NCBI GenBank assembly: GCA_035541655.1
Contig: DATKMY010000087.1
Span: 1 to 42,042, forward strand
Reading direction: 5' to 3'
DNA length: 42,042 nucleotides
Origin: CAIWHR01 sp035541655
GTDB taxonomy: Bacteria > Pseudomonadota > Gammaproteobacteria > Burkholderiales > Casimicrobiaceae
The position numbers and the translations under genes were made by a program. The notes below the pieces were generated by a model, which made no database searches, had not been told where the DNA came from, and saw only the letters and a program-made list of their open reading frames with translations. Positions 30,236 through 37,698 of this stretch are shown here, piece after piece; the stretch's first letter is position 1, and every line of letters starts with the position of its first letter.

Positions 30236-30819
30236 AGCCGAGACGATCGGGCTTCACTCTGATCGAGTTGATGATCGCGCTCGCGATCCTGGGGCTCGTT
30301 GCGGTGTTCAGCTATCGAGCGCTCGCGTCGCTGACCGACAGCGAAGCGCAGCTGTCCGCGGAGGCACAGCGCTGGAAGGAGCTCGATGGGCTGTTCGCCC
30401 GGCTCGAAGCCGACATGCGGGAAGCGCTGCCGCGGGACGTTCGCACCGGCGCCGGCACGGAGCCCGCCTGGCTCGGAGACGTCGATGCGGCGGGCAATGC
30501 CGTGCTGCGCTTCTCGCGCGCCGGTCCGGAGTTCTCGGCCGAGCCGGGCAGGGCCGGGCAGCGGATCGGGTACCGGCTGCGCAACGCCGCGATCGAGGTG
30601 CTGTACTGGCCGCGGCTCGATCAGCCGGCGACGGTCACACCGCAGCCCTATGCGCTCGCCGGCGGGATCGCCGCATTCCGCGTCGACTACCTCGATTCGA
30701 TCGGCGGATGGCGCGAGCGCTGGCCGTCGCTCGGCGAATCCGCAGTACCTCGCGCCGTAAGGGTCGGCATCACGCTCGCCGGCGGGGAGCAGATCGAGCG
30801 ATGGCTCGTGCTGCGCTGA
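30232..30819 (+). CDS. gspJ: Type II secretion minor pseudopilin GspJ
   Basis: This 195-residue protein has a 7-residue leader (MKPRRSG) followed by FTLIELMIALAILGLVAVFSYRAL, and the GspJ signature RLEADMREALPR ahead of a beta-rich domain. It is a tip-complex subunit with GspI and GspK. It overlaps both neighbours, gspI by 4 bases and gspK by 19 bases, consistent with coupled translation of the pseudopilins. Confidence 0.94.
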   Translation: MKPRRSGFTLIELMIALAILGLVAVFSYRALASLTDSEAQLSAEAQRWKELDGLFARLEADMREALPRDVRTGAGTEPAWLGDVDAAGNAVLRFSRAGPEFSAEPGRAGQRIGYRLRNAAIEVLYWPRLDQPATVTPQPYALAGGIAAFRVDYLDSIGGWRERWPSLGESAVPRAVRVGITLAGGEQIERWLVLR

Positions 30820-31727
30820 GTCGCGCCCGCGGCGCGGCGATCATCCTCGCGATGCTGATCGCGGCGCTCGCCGCGGCCGTGGCCGCGACGGTCTTCGCCG
30901 AGCAGCAGCGCTGGAGCCGCACGGTCGAGCATCGGCGTGACCAGGTCCAGGCGCAGGCGCTCGTGATGGCAGGCGTGCAGTGGGCGCGACAGGTTCTCGA
31001 CGACGACGCGCGCCATTCCGACATCGATCACCTGCGCGAGGCGTGGGCCATACCGCTGCCGCCCATACCGCTCGACAACGGCGAAATCCGGGGCGCGATC
31101 GTCGACGCGCAGGGACGGCTCAACATCAATGCGCTCGGTGGCAATGGCACGACTGCCGACCTCGAACGGCGGCGAATCGCGGCGCTTTTCGCGCAGCGCG
31201 GCGGTCCGACCGCAGCACTCGACGCGATTGCCGACTGGATCGACGCCGACACGAGCGTTCGCGACACGGGCGCCGAGGACGCGTACTACGCGGGACTGCC
31301 GGTGCCCGGACTTCCCCCCGACGCCCCTGTCGTGCGCGTCGCCGAGCTCGTCTCGGTCAAAGGTGTCACCGCACAGTCGCTCGATGCCGTCGCGCCGTTC
31401 CTCTCCGCGCTGCCGGCAGACACTCCCGTCAACGTCAACACCGCGCCGCCCGAGGTTCTGGCGACGATCGTCGACGGTCTCGACGGCGATCGGCTCGCCG
31501 CGCTCGTCGCCGATCGCGCCGCGAAGCCGTTCACGTCGATCTCGGACTTCCGTGCCCGCCTGCCGAAGGGCGCGTCGCTCGCGAGCGATTCCACCGTTTC
31601 GGTGAAGAGCGGCTATTTTTACGTGACCGTGGAGGCGAGACAGGGCGAGACGATCGCACGCGCACGGGCGCTGCTGCGCCGAAGCTCCGGCGCGCCGACG
31701 GCGATCGCGTGGCAGGTCGTCGAGTAA
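30801..31727 (+). CDS. gspK: Type II secretion minor pseudopilin GspK
   Basis: This 308-residue protein is the largest pseudopilin and forms the tip. The leader MARAALSRARG is followed by AAIILAMLIAALAAAVAATVFAEQQ. As in other GspK proteins there is no Glu at mature position 5, which places it at the end of the fibre. The helix-hairpin-helix-like repeats (LINAL..., VNVNTAPPEVL) and the GRLNINALGG stretch identify the family. The ATG at 30801 lies inside the end of gspJ; a longer frame starting at 30708 has no prepilin leader. Confidence 0.94.
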   Translation: MARAALSRARGAAIILAMLIAALAAAVAATVFAEQQRWSRTVEHRRDQVQAQALVMAGVQWARQVLDDDARHSDIDHLREAWAIPLPPIPLDNGEIRGAIVDAQGRLNINALGGNGTTADLERRRIAALFAQRGGPTAALDAIADWIDADTSVRDTGAEDAYYAGLPVPGLPPDAPVVRVAELVSVKGVTAQSLDAVAPFLSALPADTPVNVNTAPPEVLATIVDGLDGDRLAALVADRAAKPFTSISDFRARLPKGASLASDSTVSVKSGYFYVTVEARQGETIARARALLRRSSGAPTAIAWQVVE

Positions 31728-31761
31728 ACTACGGCGCCATGATGCCGTCCACGCCTCGCGG

Positions 31762-32979
31762 ATGACTACGCTGCGCGTGCGTCTCGCCGCGCCCCCTTCG
31801 CCGGAGCGCGCCGACGCGTGGGGTCTCTTCGATTCTGCGGGCGTCTGCTCGCGCAGCGGCAGGGACCGTCCCGATCGATGGCCCGACGCGGACCGGATCG
31901 AGGCGATAATCGCCGCGCCGCAGGTGCGCATCGCATCCGTCAAGCTGCCCCCGATGCCGGCCGCGCGTGTCGCAGGCGCCGCGGGTTTCGCTGTCGAGGA
32001 CCAGCTCGCCGGCGCGACGGCCGACCAGCATATCAGCGTATCGGCGCAGGCGCCGGACGGGCGCGTGTGCGTGGTCATCGTCGCACGCTCGCTCGTCGCG
32101 GCTATCGCTGCGTCCGAACCCCGCATCACGCGGATCGTCGCCGAGCCCGAGCTGGCTCAGCCTCTCCCAGCAGCATGGCGCTGGTGCGCGGGCGCCGATG
32201 GCGCGGCGTTCATCCGTTGCGGCGACGGGAGCGCATTCGCGGTCGAGGCACCCCACGAGAATGGCGAATTGCCGGCGGAGATCGCCCTGGCGCTCGCCCG
32301 CGCGCGCGAAAGCGGTGTCGCGCCGGCGCAGTTGCACGTCGACGCGACGATCAGCGATGCTGCGCTCGCCCGGCTGCAGCGCGACGCCGATGTCGGACTC
32401 GTTCGCGGGAGTCCGTGGCGTTGGGAAGCCGCCTCGGCATCGCTCTTCGGAGCGGCACTCGACCTTCGGCCGAGCGTACCCGCGTCGGCCTCCGCTCATC
32501 CGAAACGACGCCTCGGACGCGCCTTCGCCGCCGCGCTGATCCTCGGCGGCGCCGCGCTCGCGATTCATGTCGTCGCCGGTGTCGGGGAGTGGGCGACGCT
32601 ACGATTCGACGCCTGGCGTGCAGCGCGCGAATGGACGGAGCTTGCGGTCGCGGCGGGCGTCGCGGCGGATGCGGCGTCGACGCCGCAGGCTGCGCGCGCT
32701 GCCCTCGCCAAGCGCTACGCGGAGCTGCGCCACGCGCAAGGGCAGGCCGCGCCCGACGACGCGCTGCCGCTGCTCGCAAGCGCCGCGCCCGCGCTCGCCG
32801 GGCTTCCTCCGGGAATCGTCAAGAGCGCCGTGTATGCGGACAGCCACTGGACGCTCGAGCTTGCGCGCGCGGATCCGGCGGCGATTCGCGACCTCGACGC
32901 GCGAATGCGAGCGGCGCGCGTTCCGATGCTGGTCGCCACGTCGGCAAGCGGCGCACGCCTGCGCATCGGCGGTCTCTGA
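31762..32979 (+). CDS. gspL: Type II secretion inner-membrane protein GspL
   Basis: This 405-residue protein has a cytoplasmic actin-like N-terminal domain (about 1-245), one membrane segment at about 258-275 (FAAALILGGAALAIHVVAGV) and a periplasmic ferredoxin-like domain. GspL links the GspE ATPase to the inner-membrane platform and pairs with GspM. The ATG at 31762 is 34 bases after gspK. Sequence conservation of GspL is low, so the call leans on length, topology and the position between gspK and gspM. The stop overlaps gspM (TGATG). Confidence 0.87.
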   Translation: MTTLRVRLAAPPSPERADAWGLFDSAGVCSRSGRDRPDRWPDADRIEAIIAAPQVRIASVKLPPMPAARVAGAAGFAVEDQLAGATADQHISVSAQAPDGRVCVVIVARSLVAAIAASEPRITRIVAEPELAQPLPAAWRWCAGADGAAFIRCGDGSAFAVEAPHENGELPAEIALALARARESGVAPAQLHVDATISDAALARLQRDADVGLVRGSPWRWEAASASLFGAALDLRPSVPASASAHPKRRLGRAFAAALILGGAALAIHVVAGVGEWATLRFDAWRAAREWTELAVAAGVAADAASTPQAARAALAKRYAELRHAQGQAAPDDALPLLASAAPALAGLPPGIVKSAVYADSHWTLELARADPAAIRDLDARMRAARVPMLVATSASGARLRIGGL

Positions 32980-33488
32980 TGGCGACGCTTCCCGCCGCGC
33001 TGCGCACTCCGGCTCCCGTCGCGCGATGGCTCGCCGGCAAGTCGCGCACCGAGCGCCGGATCGTCGCCTTGATCGCTGCAGCCGTCGGTGTCACGGTTTT
33101 GTGGCTCGCCGTGTGGCAACCCATGCGCCGCGATGCCGACGCAATGCGCGCCGCGCGCGAAGTCGATGCGGCGGCGCTCGGCGCCGCGCGCAAGATGACC
33201 GAGGAGGCGGCCGGTCTGGCGCGCGCGACGCCGCCGCCTTCGATGCCCGCCGACGCGCACGCCGTGCTCGAGCGCGTCCTCGCGCAGCAGGGCCTTCGCG
33301 GTGCAGTGACCCAGCTCGAATGGCAGGAAGGCCGCGCGCGGCTCGTGTTCGCCGCCATACCTTACGACGCGCTGGTCGCTCTCCTCGAAGCGCTGCAGCG
33401 CGAAGGTCATCTGCGCGCGGTCGACGCGACCCTGACCGCACGGGTCGAGCCCGGTATGGTTCGCGCCGAGCTTGCGCTCGCGCGCTGA
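32979..33488 (+). CDS. gspM: Type II secretion inner-membrane protein GspM
   Basis: This 169-residue bitopic protein has a short cytoplasmic head, one membrane helix at about 28-46 (IVALIAAAVGVTVLWLAVW) and a periplasmic ferredoxin-like domain rich in Ala. GspM stabilises GspL in the assembly platform. The ATG overlaps the gspL stop by one base. Identification rests on topology, size and position; primary sequence alone is weakly diagnostic. Confidence 0.86.
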   Translation: MATLPAALRTPAPVARWLAGKSRTERRIVALIAAAVGVTVLWLAVWQPMRRDADAMRAAREVDAAALGAARKMTEEAAGLARATPPPSMPADAHAVLERVLAQQGLRGAVTQLEWQEGRARLVFAAIPYDALVALLEALQREGHLRAVDATLTARVEPGMVRAELALAR

Positions 33489-33507
33489 AGGCGCGCGCTC
33501 TCGCAAC

Positions 33508-34263
33508 GTGCGCCGCTCGCTCCCGATCGTCGGCGCGCTTGCCGCAGCGGCCGCGCTGTTCGCGGTGCAGCTTGCTCCCGCGACCCTGGCCGACGCCCGC
33601 GTCGCGGCCGCGACCAAAGGCGCCGTGCGCTTGATCGACGCCGAGGGAACGCTGTGGAACGCCCGCGCGGTCCTCGCGGCCGGCGCAACGCGAATTCCGA
33701 TCGCGTGGCGGATCGACCCATGGTCCCTTCTTCGCGGCGAGCTGCGTCTGCACCTCGAGCGCGCTGACGGGACCTCCTCTGCCACGCCGAAGGGAGACAT
33801 CGCGTTCAGGCGCGATTCGGTGGAGCTGCGCGAAGTCGATGCGACGGTTCCGGCGGCGTTCGTCGCCGCCATCGCGGGCGCGAACTCCGCGCTCGCAGGA
33901 GGCGACGTCTCGTTCAGCAGCGCGTCGATCGAATGGGCGCCGCCGGCAAGCCGCGGCGACGCTCGCATCCGGTGGCTGGGCGCGTGGGTCACCGCGCCCG
34001 GCAGCACCGATCCGACTGCGCTCGGCGATATCACGGCCGCGCTGAGCGCGAGCGGCGATCGGCTTGCAGGGCCGATCTCGAACGCCGGTGGCGATCTCGT
34101 GCTTCAGGGAACCGTGACGCTCGGCGCGGAAAGCGGCCCCCAGATTTCGCTCGTGCTGACGCCGCGCCGTGCCGATGACCGCAAGCTCGCGCAGGCGCTC
34201 TCGCTGATCGGCGTACCGGAAGGCGGCGGCTTTCGCGTCGAATGGCGGCTTCCGCGCCGATGA
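33508..34263 (+). CDS. gspN: Type II secretion protein GspN
   Basis: This 251-residue protein has an N-terminal membrane anchor or signal (SLPIVGALAAAAALFAVQLAPATL) and the family pattern ...GTLWNARAVL...IAWRIDPWSLLRGELRLHL, then LGDITAALSASGD. GspN is an accessory component found in only some type II systems and its role is not settled. The GTG at 33508 is used; a TTG at 33472 overlapping gspM is a possible alternative. Its stop overlaps the following DUF1624 gene (ATGA). Confidence 0.86.
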   Translation: MRRSLPIVGALAAAAALFAVQLAPATLADARVAAATKGAVRLIDAEGTLWNARAVLAAGATRIPIAWRIDPWSLLRGELRLHLERADGTSSATPKGDIAFRRDSVELREVDATVPAAFVAAIAGANSALAGGDVSFSSASIEWAPPASRGDARIRWLGAWVTAPGSTDPTALGDITAALSASGDRLAGPISNAGGDLVLQGTVTLGAESGPQISLVLTPRRADDRKLAQALSLIGVPEGGGFRVEWRLPRR

Positions 34264-35063
34264 GCCGACGGTCGCGCAAGGCGCGCGCGACGCGCGACGC
34301 GGCTCCGTGCCCGGCATCACCGGTGTCGGCTGCTGCTTCGCCGCCGGTGCAGCCGACGGCGGCGAGAGTCGACGGCATCGATGCGCTGCGCGGCTTCGCG
34401 CTATGCCTGATGATCGTCTACCACTTCGCATTCGACCTGCGCTTCTACGGCGTTACCGTATCCGACTTCGAGCACGATCCGTTCTGGCTCGGCTTCCGGG
34501 CCGTGATCGTCTCGCTCTTCATGGGCCTCGTCGGCGTGAGCCTCGTGCTCGCGGATCGCGCGGGCGCGTCGACGGCGCATTTCTGGCGGCGCGTGGCGAT
34601 CATCGCCGCATGCGCACTCGCAGTGAGCGGGGGAAGCTGGATCGCGTTCCCGCGCTCGTTCATCTACTTTGGGATCCTCCACTGCATCGCCGTCGCCTCG
34701 GTGCTCGGATGGCCGCTCGTGCGGCTGCCGGCGATCGCATTCACGGTCGGCTGCACGATCGTCCTCGCCGGCCTCACGCTGTCCCACCCCGCGTTCGACA
34801 CCCAGGTGCTCTCTACAGTGGGCTTCGTAACGCGCAAACCCTACACCGAGGATTACGTGCCGCTTGCGCCCTGGACAGGGGTCGTTTTCATCGGCATCGG
34901 GCTGGGCCAAATGCTGGCGCGTCAATCGTTCCGGATCGTCACGCCGCTCGCCAGGATGCCTGCCCTTCTCCGCTGGCTTGGCCGGCACAGTCTCGCGGTC
35001 TACATGGTCCACCAGCCGATAATGCTCGGCGTTCTCTGGGTCGCGCTCCGCGGCGGACGCTAG
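34260..35063 (+). CDS. DUF1624 membrane protein (heparan-alpha-glucosaminide N-acetyltransferase-like)
   Basis: This 267-residue polytopic membrane protein has about seven hydrophobic segments. The family start is clear after a Pro/Ala-rich head of about 35 residues: IDALRGFALCLMIVYHFAFDLRFYG, with a conserved His in the first membrane helix. The C-terminus LGRHSLAVYMVHQPIMLGVLW is also typical. Relatives transfer acetyl groups across membranes onto sugars; the substrate here is unknown. The ATG at 34260 overlaps the gspN stop, so it is the last gene of the gsp run, but that proximity does not prove a role in secretion. An ATG at 34242 would add 6 residues. Confidence 0.83.
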   Translation: MSRRSRKARATRDAAPCPASPVSAAASPPVQPTAARVDGIDALRGFALCLMIVYHFAFDLRFYGVTVSDFEHDPFWLGFRAVIVSLFMGLVGVSLVLADRAGASTAHFWRRVAIIAACALAVSGGSWIAFPRSFIYFGILHCIAVASVLGWPLVRLPAIAFTVGCTIVLAGLTLSHPAFDTQVLSTVGFVTRKPYTEDYVPLAPWTGVVFIGIGLGQMLARQSFRIVTPLARMPALLRWLGRHSLAVYMVHQPIMLGVLWVALRGGR

Positions 35064-35081
35064 CACAGGATGCGGATCGAG

Positions 35082-35110
35082 TTGTCGCCCTGCGAATGTT
35101 CGGCTAGAAT
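35082..35110 (+). promoter_or_regulatory. Promoter of tRNA-Val(GAC)
   Basis: TTGTCG (35082-35087) and TAGAAT (35105-35110) are separated by exactly 17 bases, 9 of 12 consensus matches, with the tRNA 5' end 13 bases further on. This gives the tRNA its own promoter after the DUF1624 gene. Confidence 0.72.
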
Positions 35111-35122
35111 CAATACATTAGC

Positions 35123-35199
35123 AGGCGCGTAGCTCAGCTGGTTAGAGCACCACCTTGACATGGTGGGGGTCGTTGGTTCGAGTCCAATCGCGCCTACCA
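35123..35199 (+). tRNA. tRNA-Val (anticodon GAC)
   Basis: A complete cloverleaf: acceptor AGGCGCG/CGCGCCT, D-arm GCTC...GAGC, anticodon stem CCACC/GGTGG around TTGACAT, T-arm GGTTCGAGTCC, and encoded CCA. It is followed 23 bases later by a terminator that is repeated upstream of thrS. Confidence 0.97.
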
Positions 35200-35218
35200 G
35201 TTGACTCTGACAGTGCAG

Positions 35219-35312
35219 GAAAAAAGTGCGGCGCGTCCGCACTTTTTATTTGCCGGAGTCAGAGACGAGCGTCCGAGGGCATCGGCTCTCGGAGCGCCGC
35301 CCGGGGAATTCC
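35219..35312 (+). repeat. Direct repeat, copy 1 (after tRNA-Val)
   Basis: This segment matches 37584-37674 imperfectly. The shared parts are a GGAAAA..AGTGCGG hairpin with T-run, CCGGA, GAGACGAG, TCC and, at the far end, a C-run leading into GGGAATTC. The first 55 bases and the last 12 are the best conserved. Copies 1 and 2 bracket the metallopeptidase and small-protein genes. Confidence 0.7.
35222..35253 (+). terminator. Rho-independent terminator of tRNA-Val(GAC)
   Basis: An 11-bp stem (35222-35232 with 35238-35248, loop CGCGT) ends in a T-rich run. It is the natural end of the tRNA-Val transcript and part of direct repeat copy 1. Because the A-run mirrors the T-run it can also act on the minus strand, ending the small-protein transcript that stops at 35360. 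Confidence 0.85.
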
Positions 35313-35359
35313 AACGAAGTTGACGGTCCGCCGCGGGGCGCTCGAACCCCCGGGGGCGC

Positions 35360-35668
35360 TCAAGCGACGGAGAAGCGCCGCCTCTTCAGGATGGGCTTCG
35401 CGTCGGATCCGCGTCCGACGATCTCGTGCGTGACTCCCGGCTCGAGGGGCGCGCCCGGCGGCGACGCCTCGCCCCTCGCAATGACACCCTGCTCGAATTT
35501 CAGCTTCGCCGCGCGCACGCGCGCCGGCGTCATCGGCGCCAGCCGCGAGGCGACAGACGACTGCGCGCCGGCGACCTTCGTCGGCGCAACGCTCCCCTGC
35601 GATCGAACGCGCTTCCGCGCGCCCTGCTTCGCGACCTTGCGCCTCTTCAATGCCGCGGCTGCACCCAT
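35360..35668 (-). CDS. Small basic protein of unknown function
   Basis: This 102-residue protein was not recognised. Its first 25 residues are strongly basic (LKRRKVAKQGARKR) and the C-terminus ends in ILKRRRFSVA; in between are Pro/Gly-rich turns (ASPPGAPLEPGVTHEIVGRG). There is no signal peptide and no membrane segment. A perfect TATAAT 28 bases before the ATG (35701-35696, minus strand) supports a real, separately transcribed gene. The ribosome site is weak. It lies 53 bases downstream of the metallopeptidase gene on the same strand. Nucleic-acid binding, or being a partner or substrate of the peptidase, is a guess from charge and position only. Confidence 0.55.
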   Translation of the reverse strand: MGAAAALKRRKVAKQGARKRVRSQGSVAPTKVAGAQSSVASRLAPMTPARVRAAKLKFEQGVIARGEASPPGAPLEPGVTHEIVGRGSDAKPILKRRRFSVA

Positions 35669-35695
35669 GTTGCACTCGGAGCGTCTGTGCGAAGG

Positions 35696-35701
35696 ATTAT
35701 A
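35696..35701 (-). promoter_or_regulatory. -10 element for the small basic protein gene
   Basis: A perfect TATAAT on the minus strand, 28 bases upstream of the small protein's ATG and just past the metallopeptidase stop codon. No good -35 at 16-18 bases. Confidence 0.5.
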
Positions 35702-35721
35702 GCGGTCGCGCTCGCGAACGA

Positions 35722-37188
35722 TCACAGCGCGCGCAGCCTCCCGCACCCGCAGTGAAACAGACGGCGTCTCAGCTTGAGGCCCTCGGCGGTCTTCACGAGC
35801 GAATGGGTCTTGCGCAGATCGGCGCGCGGTGTCCGCTTGGTCGCCAGCATCCGGTGCTTGCCGGAGGACACGTCGACGCGCTCGTGCGCGAACAGCATCT
35901 TGACGAATCGGTGCGCCGCCGATTCGGCGGCGCTCGGCCCGATATGTCGGCGTGCGATGCTCGCCGCGACGCTCAGGAACGGCCTTTGCTCGATCGGCGT
36001 CGGAACGATCAGCTTCTGAGCGGGTAGCCCGAACTCTTCGGCCCGAAGCGCGACCTTGTGGATCGTCGGCGCAGGCGGGCGGGCGAACGGGGCGGCGGCA
36101 CGGCGCGCGCCGACGGCGATCGGCGTGCGGCCCGCCGCCAGAATGGGCGCCACCGCCGACCTCGGGACGATCCTTCGCGCGACGAACACCGACGTCAGCG
36201 CCGATCGATACTTGCCGGCGAACCGCGCCGTATCGGCATCGATCATGTGCGAGGCGACCTGCGCATAGTAGTCGGGCTGGACCGGCGCCCCCGTCGTGGC
36301 ATCGAGCAGGAGTTGGGCGAGGTCGAGCGCCGCCGCGCTCACGTCCGCATCGGAGGGATTGCCCGAGCGGATTTTCAGCATCTTGCAAAGGATCTCGTAG
36401 AAAGCACCGGTGAAGACCCGCGAGAACGAATGAACCTCGGCAGACAGCTTCTTTGCGGAGGCGTCGTCGGGCAACGTGTTCGGATCGACATAACTGAACG
36501 AGTTGTACGCGTCCCGCAAGCTGTCAGAATCGACCGAGGAAGGGCTGGACTGGCGGATCGCCCAGCCGAGCTGCTCCGCGCAGCGCGACAGCGGAGACGA
36601 CTGGTACTGCTTGAGCCCGGCGAGCGCCGCGTTGCGCACGGTCGGCAGCTGCAGCGCGGAGAGGATCGCACTCATATCGCCCCAGGATTCGTGGAAAGCG
36701 CCGACCTCGACGAACGGCGCATCCCAGAGCTCGGGGCGATGCGCATCGAGGCACGCGTGGCCCATCTCGTGACAGACGACGTCGGGGCTTTCTCCCGAGT
36801 AGACGACCTTTCCGGAGACGCTGTCGTGGAAGAATGCGAGCTCCGAACGATCGTAGTAGGCGTTGAGATCCACGCCCTTGTCGAGGCTCACCGGCAACGT
36901 CGCGCCAAGCTGCCATGCCTTGAGACCGAGCGACGCCCAGAAGTCGCCCCCGCGCCGCAGCGCCTCCGCTGCCGTCCAATAGCGGAACTGGACCGTCCCG
37001 ACGGGATAGACCGCGGGCGCGACTGACGGCCCTTTGAAGCTGTACTTGAGCGGTGGCCTCGACAGCTTGGGCACGGGGCGCGAGAGGGTGGGCAGCTTCG
37101 ACATCGGATCGTCCTGCCATGCCGACACCTTGTTCGACGCCGTTTCGCCCTTCGAGCGCTTTGCGATCCGCTTTTTCGCCCTCGCCAT
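35722..37188 (-). CDS. Thermolysin-like (gluzincin) zinc metallopeptidase without signal peptide
   Basis: This 488-residue protein has a full set of M4/M36-type catalytic residues. HEMGH is at 140-144 (zinc ligands His140, His144; catalytic Glu141). The third ligand is Glu167 with Asp171 in FHESWGDMSA. A VHSFSRVFTGAFYEIL stretch places His253 like the transition-state His231 of thermolysin. It lacks a signal peptide, PepSY/FTP propeptide or secretion domain; the N-terminus is instead Lys/Arg-rich then Pro-rich (about 1-50). The C-terminal 150 residues are basic and end in FHCGCGRLRAL. The ATG at 37188 has AGGAGA upstream. Likely cytosolic or released by another route; the substrate is unknown. 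Base composition looks less GC-rich than its neighbours. Confidence 0.8.
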   Translation of the reverse strand: MARAKKRIAKRSKGETASNKVSAWQDDPMSKLPTLSRPVPKLSRPPLKYSFKGPSVAPAVYPVGTVQFRYWTAAEALRRGGDFWASLGLKAWQLGATLPVSLDKGVDLNAYYDRSELAFFHDSVSGKVVYSGESPDVVCHEMGHACLDAHRPELWDAPFVEVGAFHESWGDMSAILSALQLPTVRNAALAGLKQYQSSPLSRCAEQLGWAIRQSSPSSVDSDSLRDAYNSFSYVDPNTLPDDASAKKLSAEVHSFSRVFTGAFYEILCKMLKIRSGNPSDADVSAAALDLAQLLLDATTGAPVQPDYYAQVASHMIDADTARFAGKYRSALTSVFVARRIVPRSAVAPILAAGRTPIAVGARRAAAPFARPPAPTIHKVALRAEEFGLPAQKLIVPTPIEQRPFLSVAASIARRHIGPSAAESAAHRFVKMLFAHERVDVSSGKHRMLATKRTPRADLRKTHSLVKTAEGLKLRRRLFHCGCGRLRAL

Positions 37189-37298
37189 CGATGGTCTCCT
37201 GATCTGACGCCAGTCTCGATTTCTCGAGCGCATTCGGAGCACGTTGTACGCTCAACGCGAGGCGTCGCAACCTACCCGTTCGGGGGAGATTCAAGAGC

Positions 37299-37316
37299 CT
37301 CGCCTCGCGAGGCGAG
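37299..37316. repeat. 18-bp perfect palindrome upstream of the metallopeptidase gene
   Basis: CTCGCCTCG and its exact reverse complement CGAGGCGAG are joined without a spacer. It is about 111 bases upstream of the peptidase start and could be an operator; GC-rich palindromes of this size are also possible by chance. Confidence 0.5.
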
Positions 37317-37520
37317 CGCCTGGCGGAAGCAGATCGAAGCACGAGCGCCCGGGGCTTCGTTCGAGCGTGCCAGCACCAAGGCGAAGAGATTCGCGGGGCA
37401 CCGCCCTAGCGACGCACAAGCTTCTGAGGGATAATGGCAACGTTTGGGAGGCTCGATCTCGATCGCCTCCGGGTGTTGAGTGCTGGACGCAATTGGATCG
37501 CATCGGCGAGAGGCATGGTT

Positions 37521-37553
37521 ATGACACCGCGAACGCGTAGGGAGCCCTCTTAG
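37521..37553 (+). CDS. Possible thrS leader peptide
   Basis: A ten-codon ORF reading MTPRTRREPS has two Thr codons (ACA, ACG) and a GAGAGG ribosome site 7 bases before its ATG. It is followed after 32 bases by a terminator hairpin and then thrS. This is the layout of a threonine-sensing attenuator, but two Thr codons in ten is weak, the terminator also exists in a second copy unrelated to thrS, and no antiterminator pairing was found. Tentative. Confidence 0.22.
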   Translation: MTPRTRREPS

Positions 37554-37583
37554 AGAACGCGAGCTCGCACGTAATCTGCGTAC

Positions 37584-37674
37584 GGAAAAGTGCGGCTTGT
37601 CCGCACTTTTTTTTTCCGGATCGGAGACGAGTCTCCTCCGCGAACGACGCGCTGGCCCGCCCCCCAGGGAATTC
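37584..37674 (+). repeat. Direct repeat, copy 2 (before thrS)
   Basis: Imperfect copy of 35219-35312, starting with the same terminator hairpin and ending in the C-run and GGGAATTC just upstream of the thrS ribosome site. Confidence 0.7.
37586..37615 (+). terminator. Terminator hairpin in the thrS leader
   Basis: A perfect 10-bp stem (37586-37595 with 37601-37610, loop CTTGT) ends in nine Ts. It stands only 84 bases before the thrS start, so it either ends an upstream transcript or attenuates thrS itself. Confidence 0.85.
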
Positions 37675-37698
37675 GCATCCGACCTTCGAAGGAATCGC

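Larger units (their letters stand above)
37189..37583. other. Intergenic region between the metallopeptidase gene and thrS
   Basis: There is no convincing protein-coding gene longer than a possible leader peptide. Contents noticed: an 18-bp perfect palindrome at 37299-37316, a GATAAT -10-like box (37430-37435) pointing toward thrS, a GGAGGC/GCCTCC hairpin around 37447-37470, and a short ORF at 37521-37553 with a good ribosome site. The terminator and direct repeat copy 2 follow. Confidence 0.6.

Noticed and set aside
37597..37698. Upstream extension of thrS by 34 codons
   Set aside because: It would place the start within the terminator hairpin, and ThrRS proteins begin at MPNIRLPDG, which has a good ribosome site.
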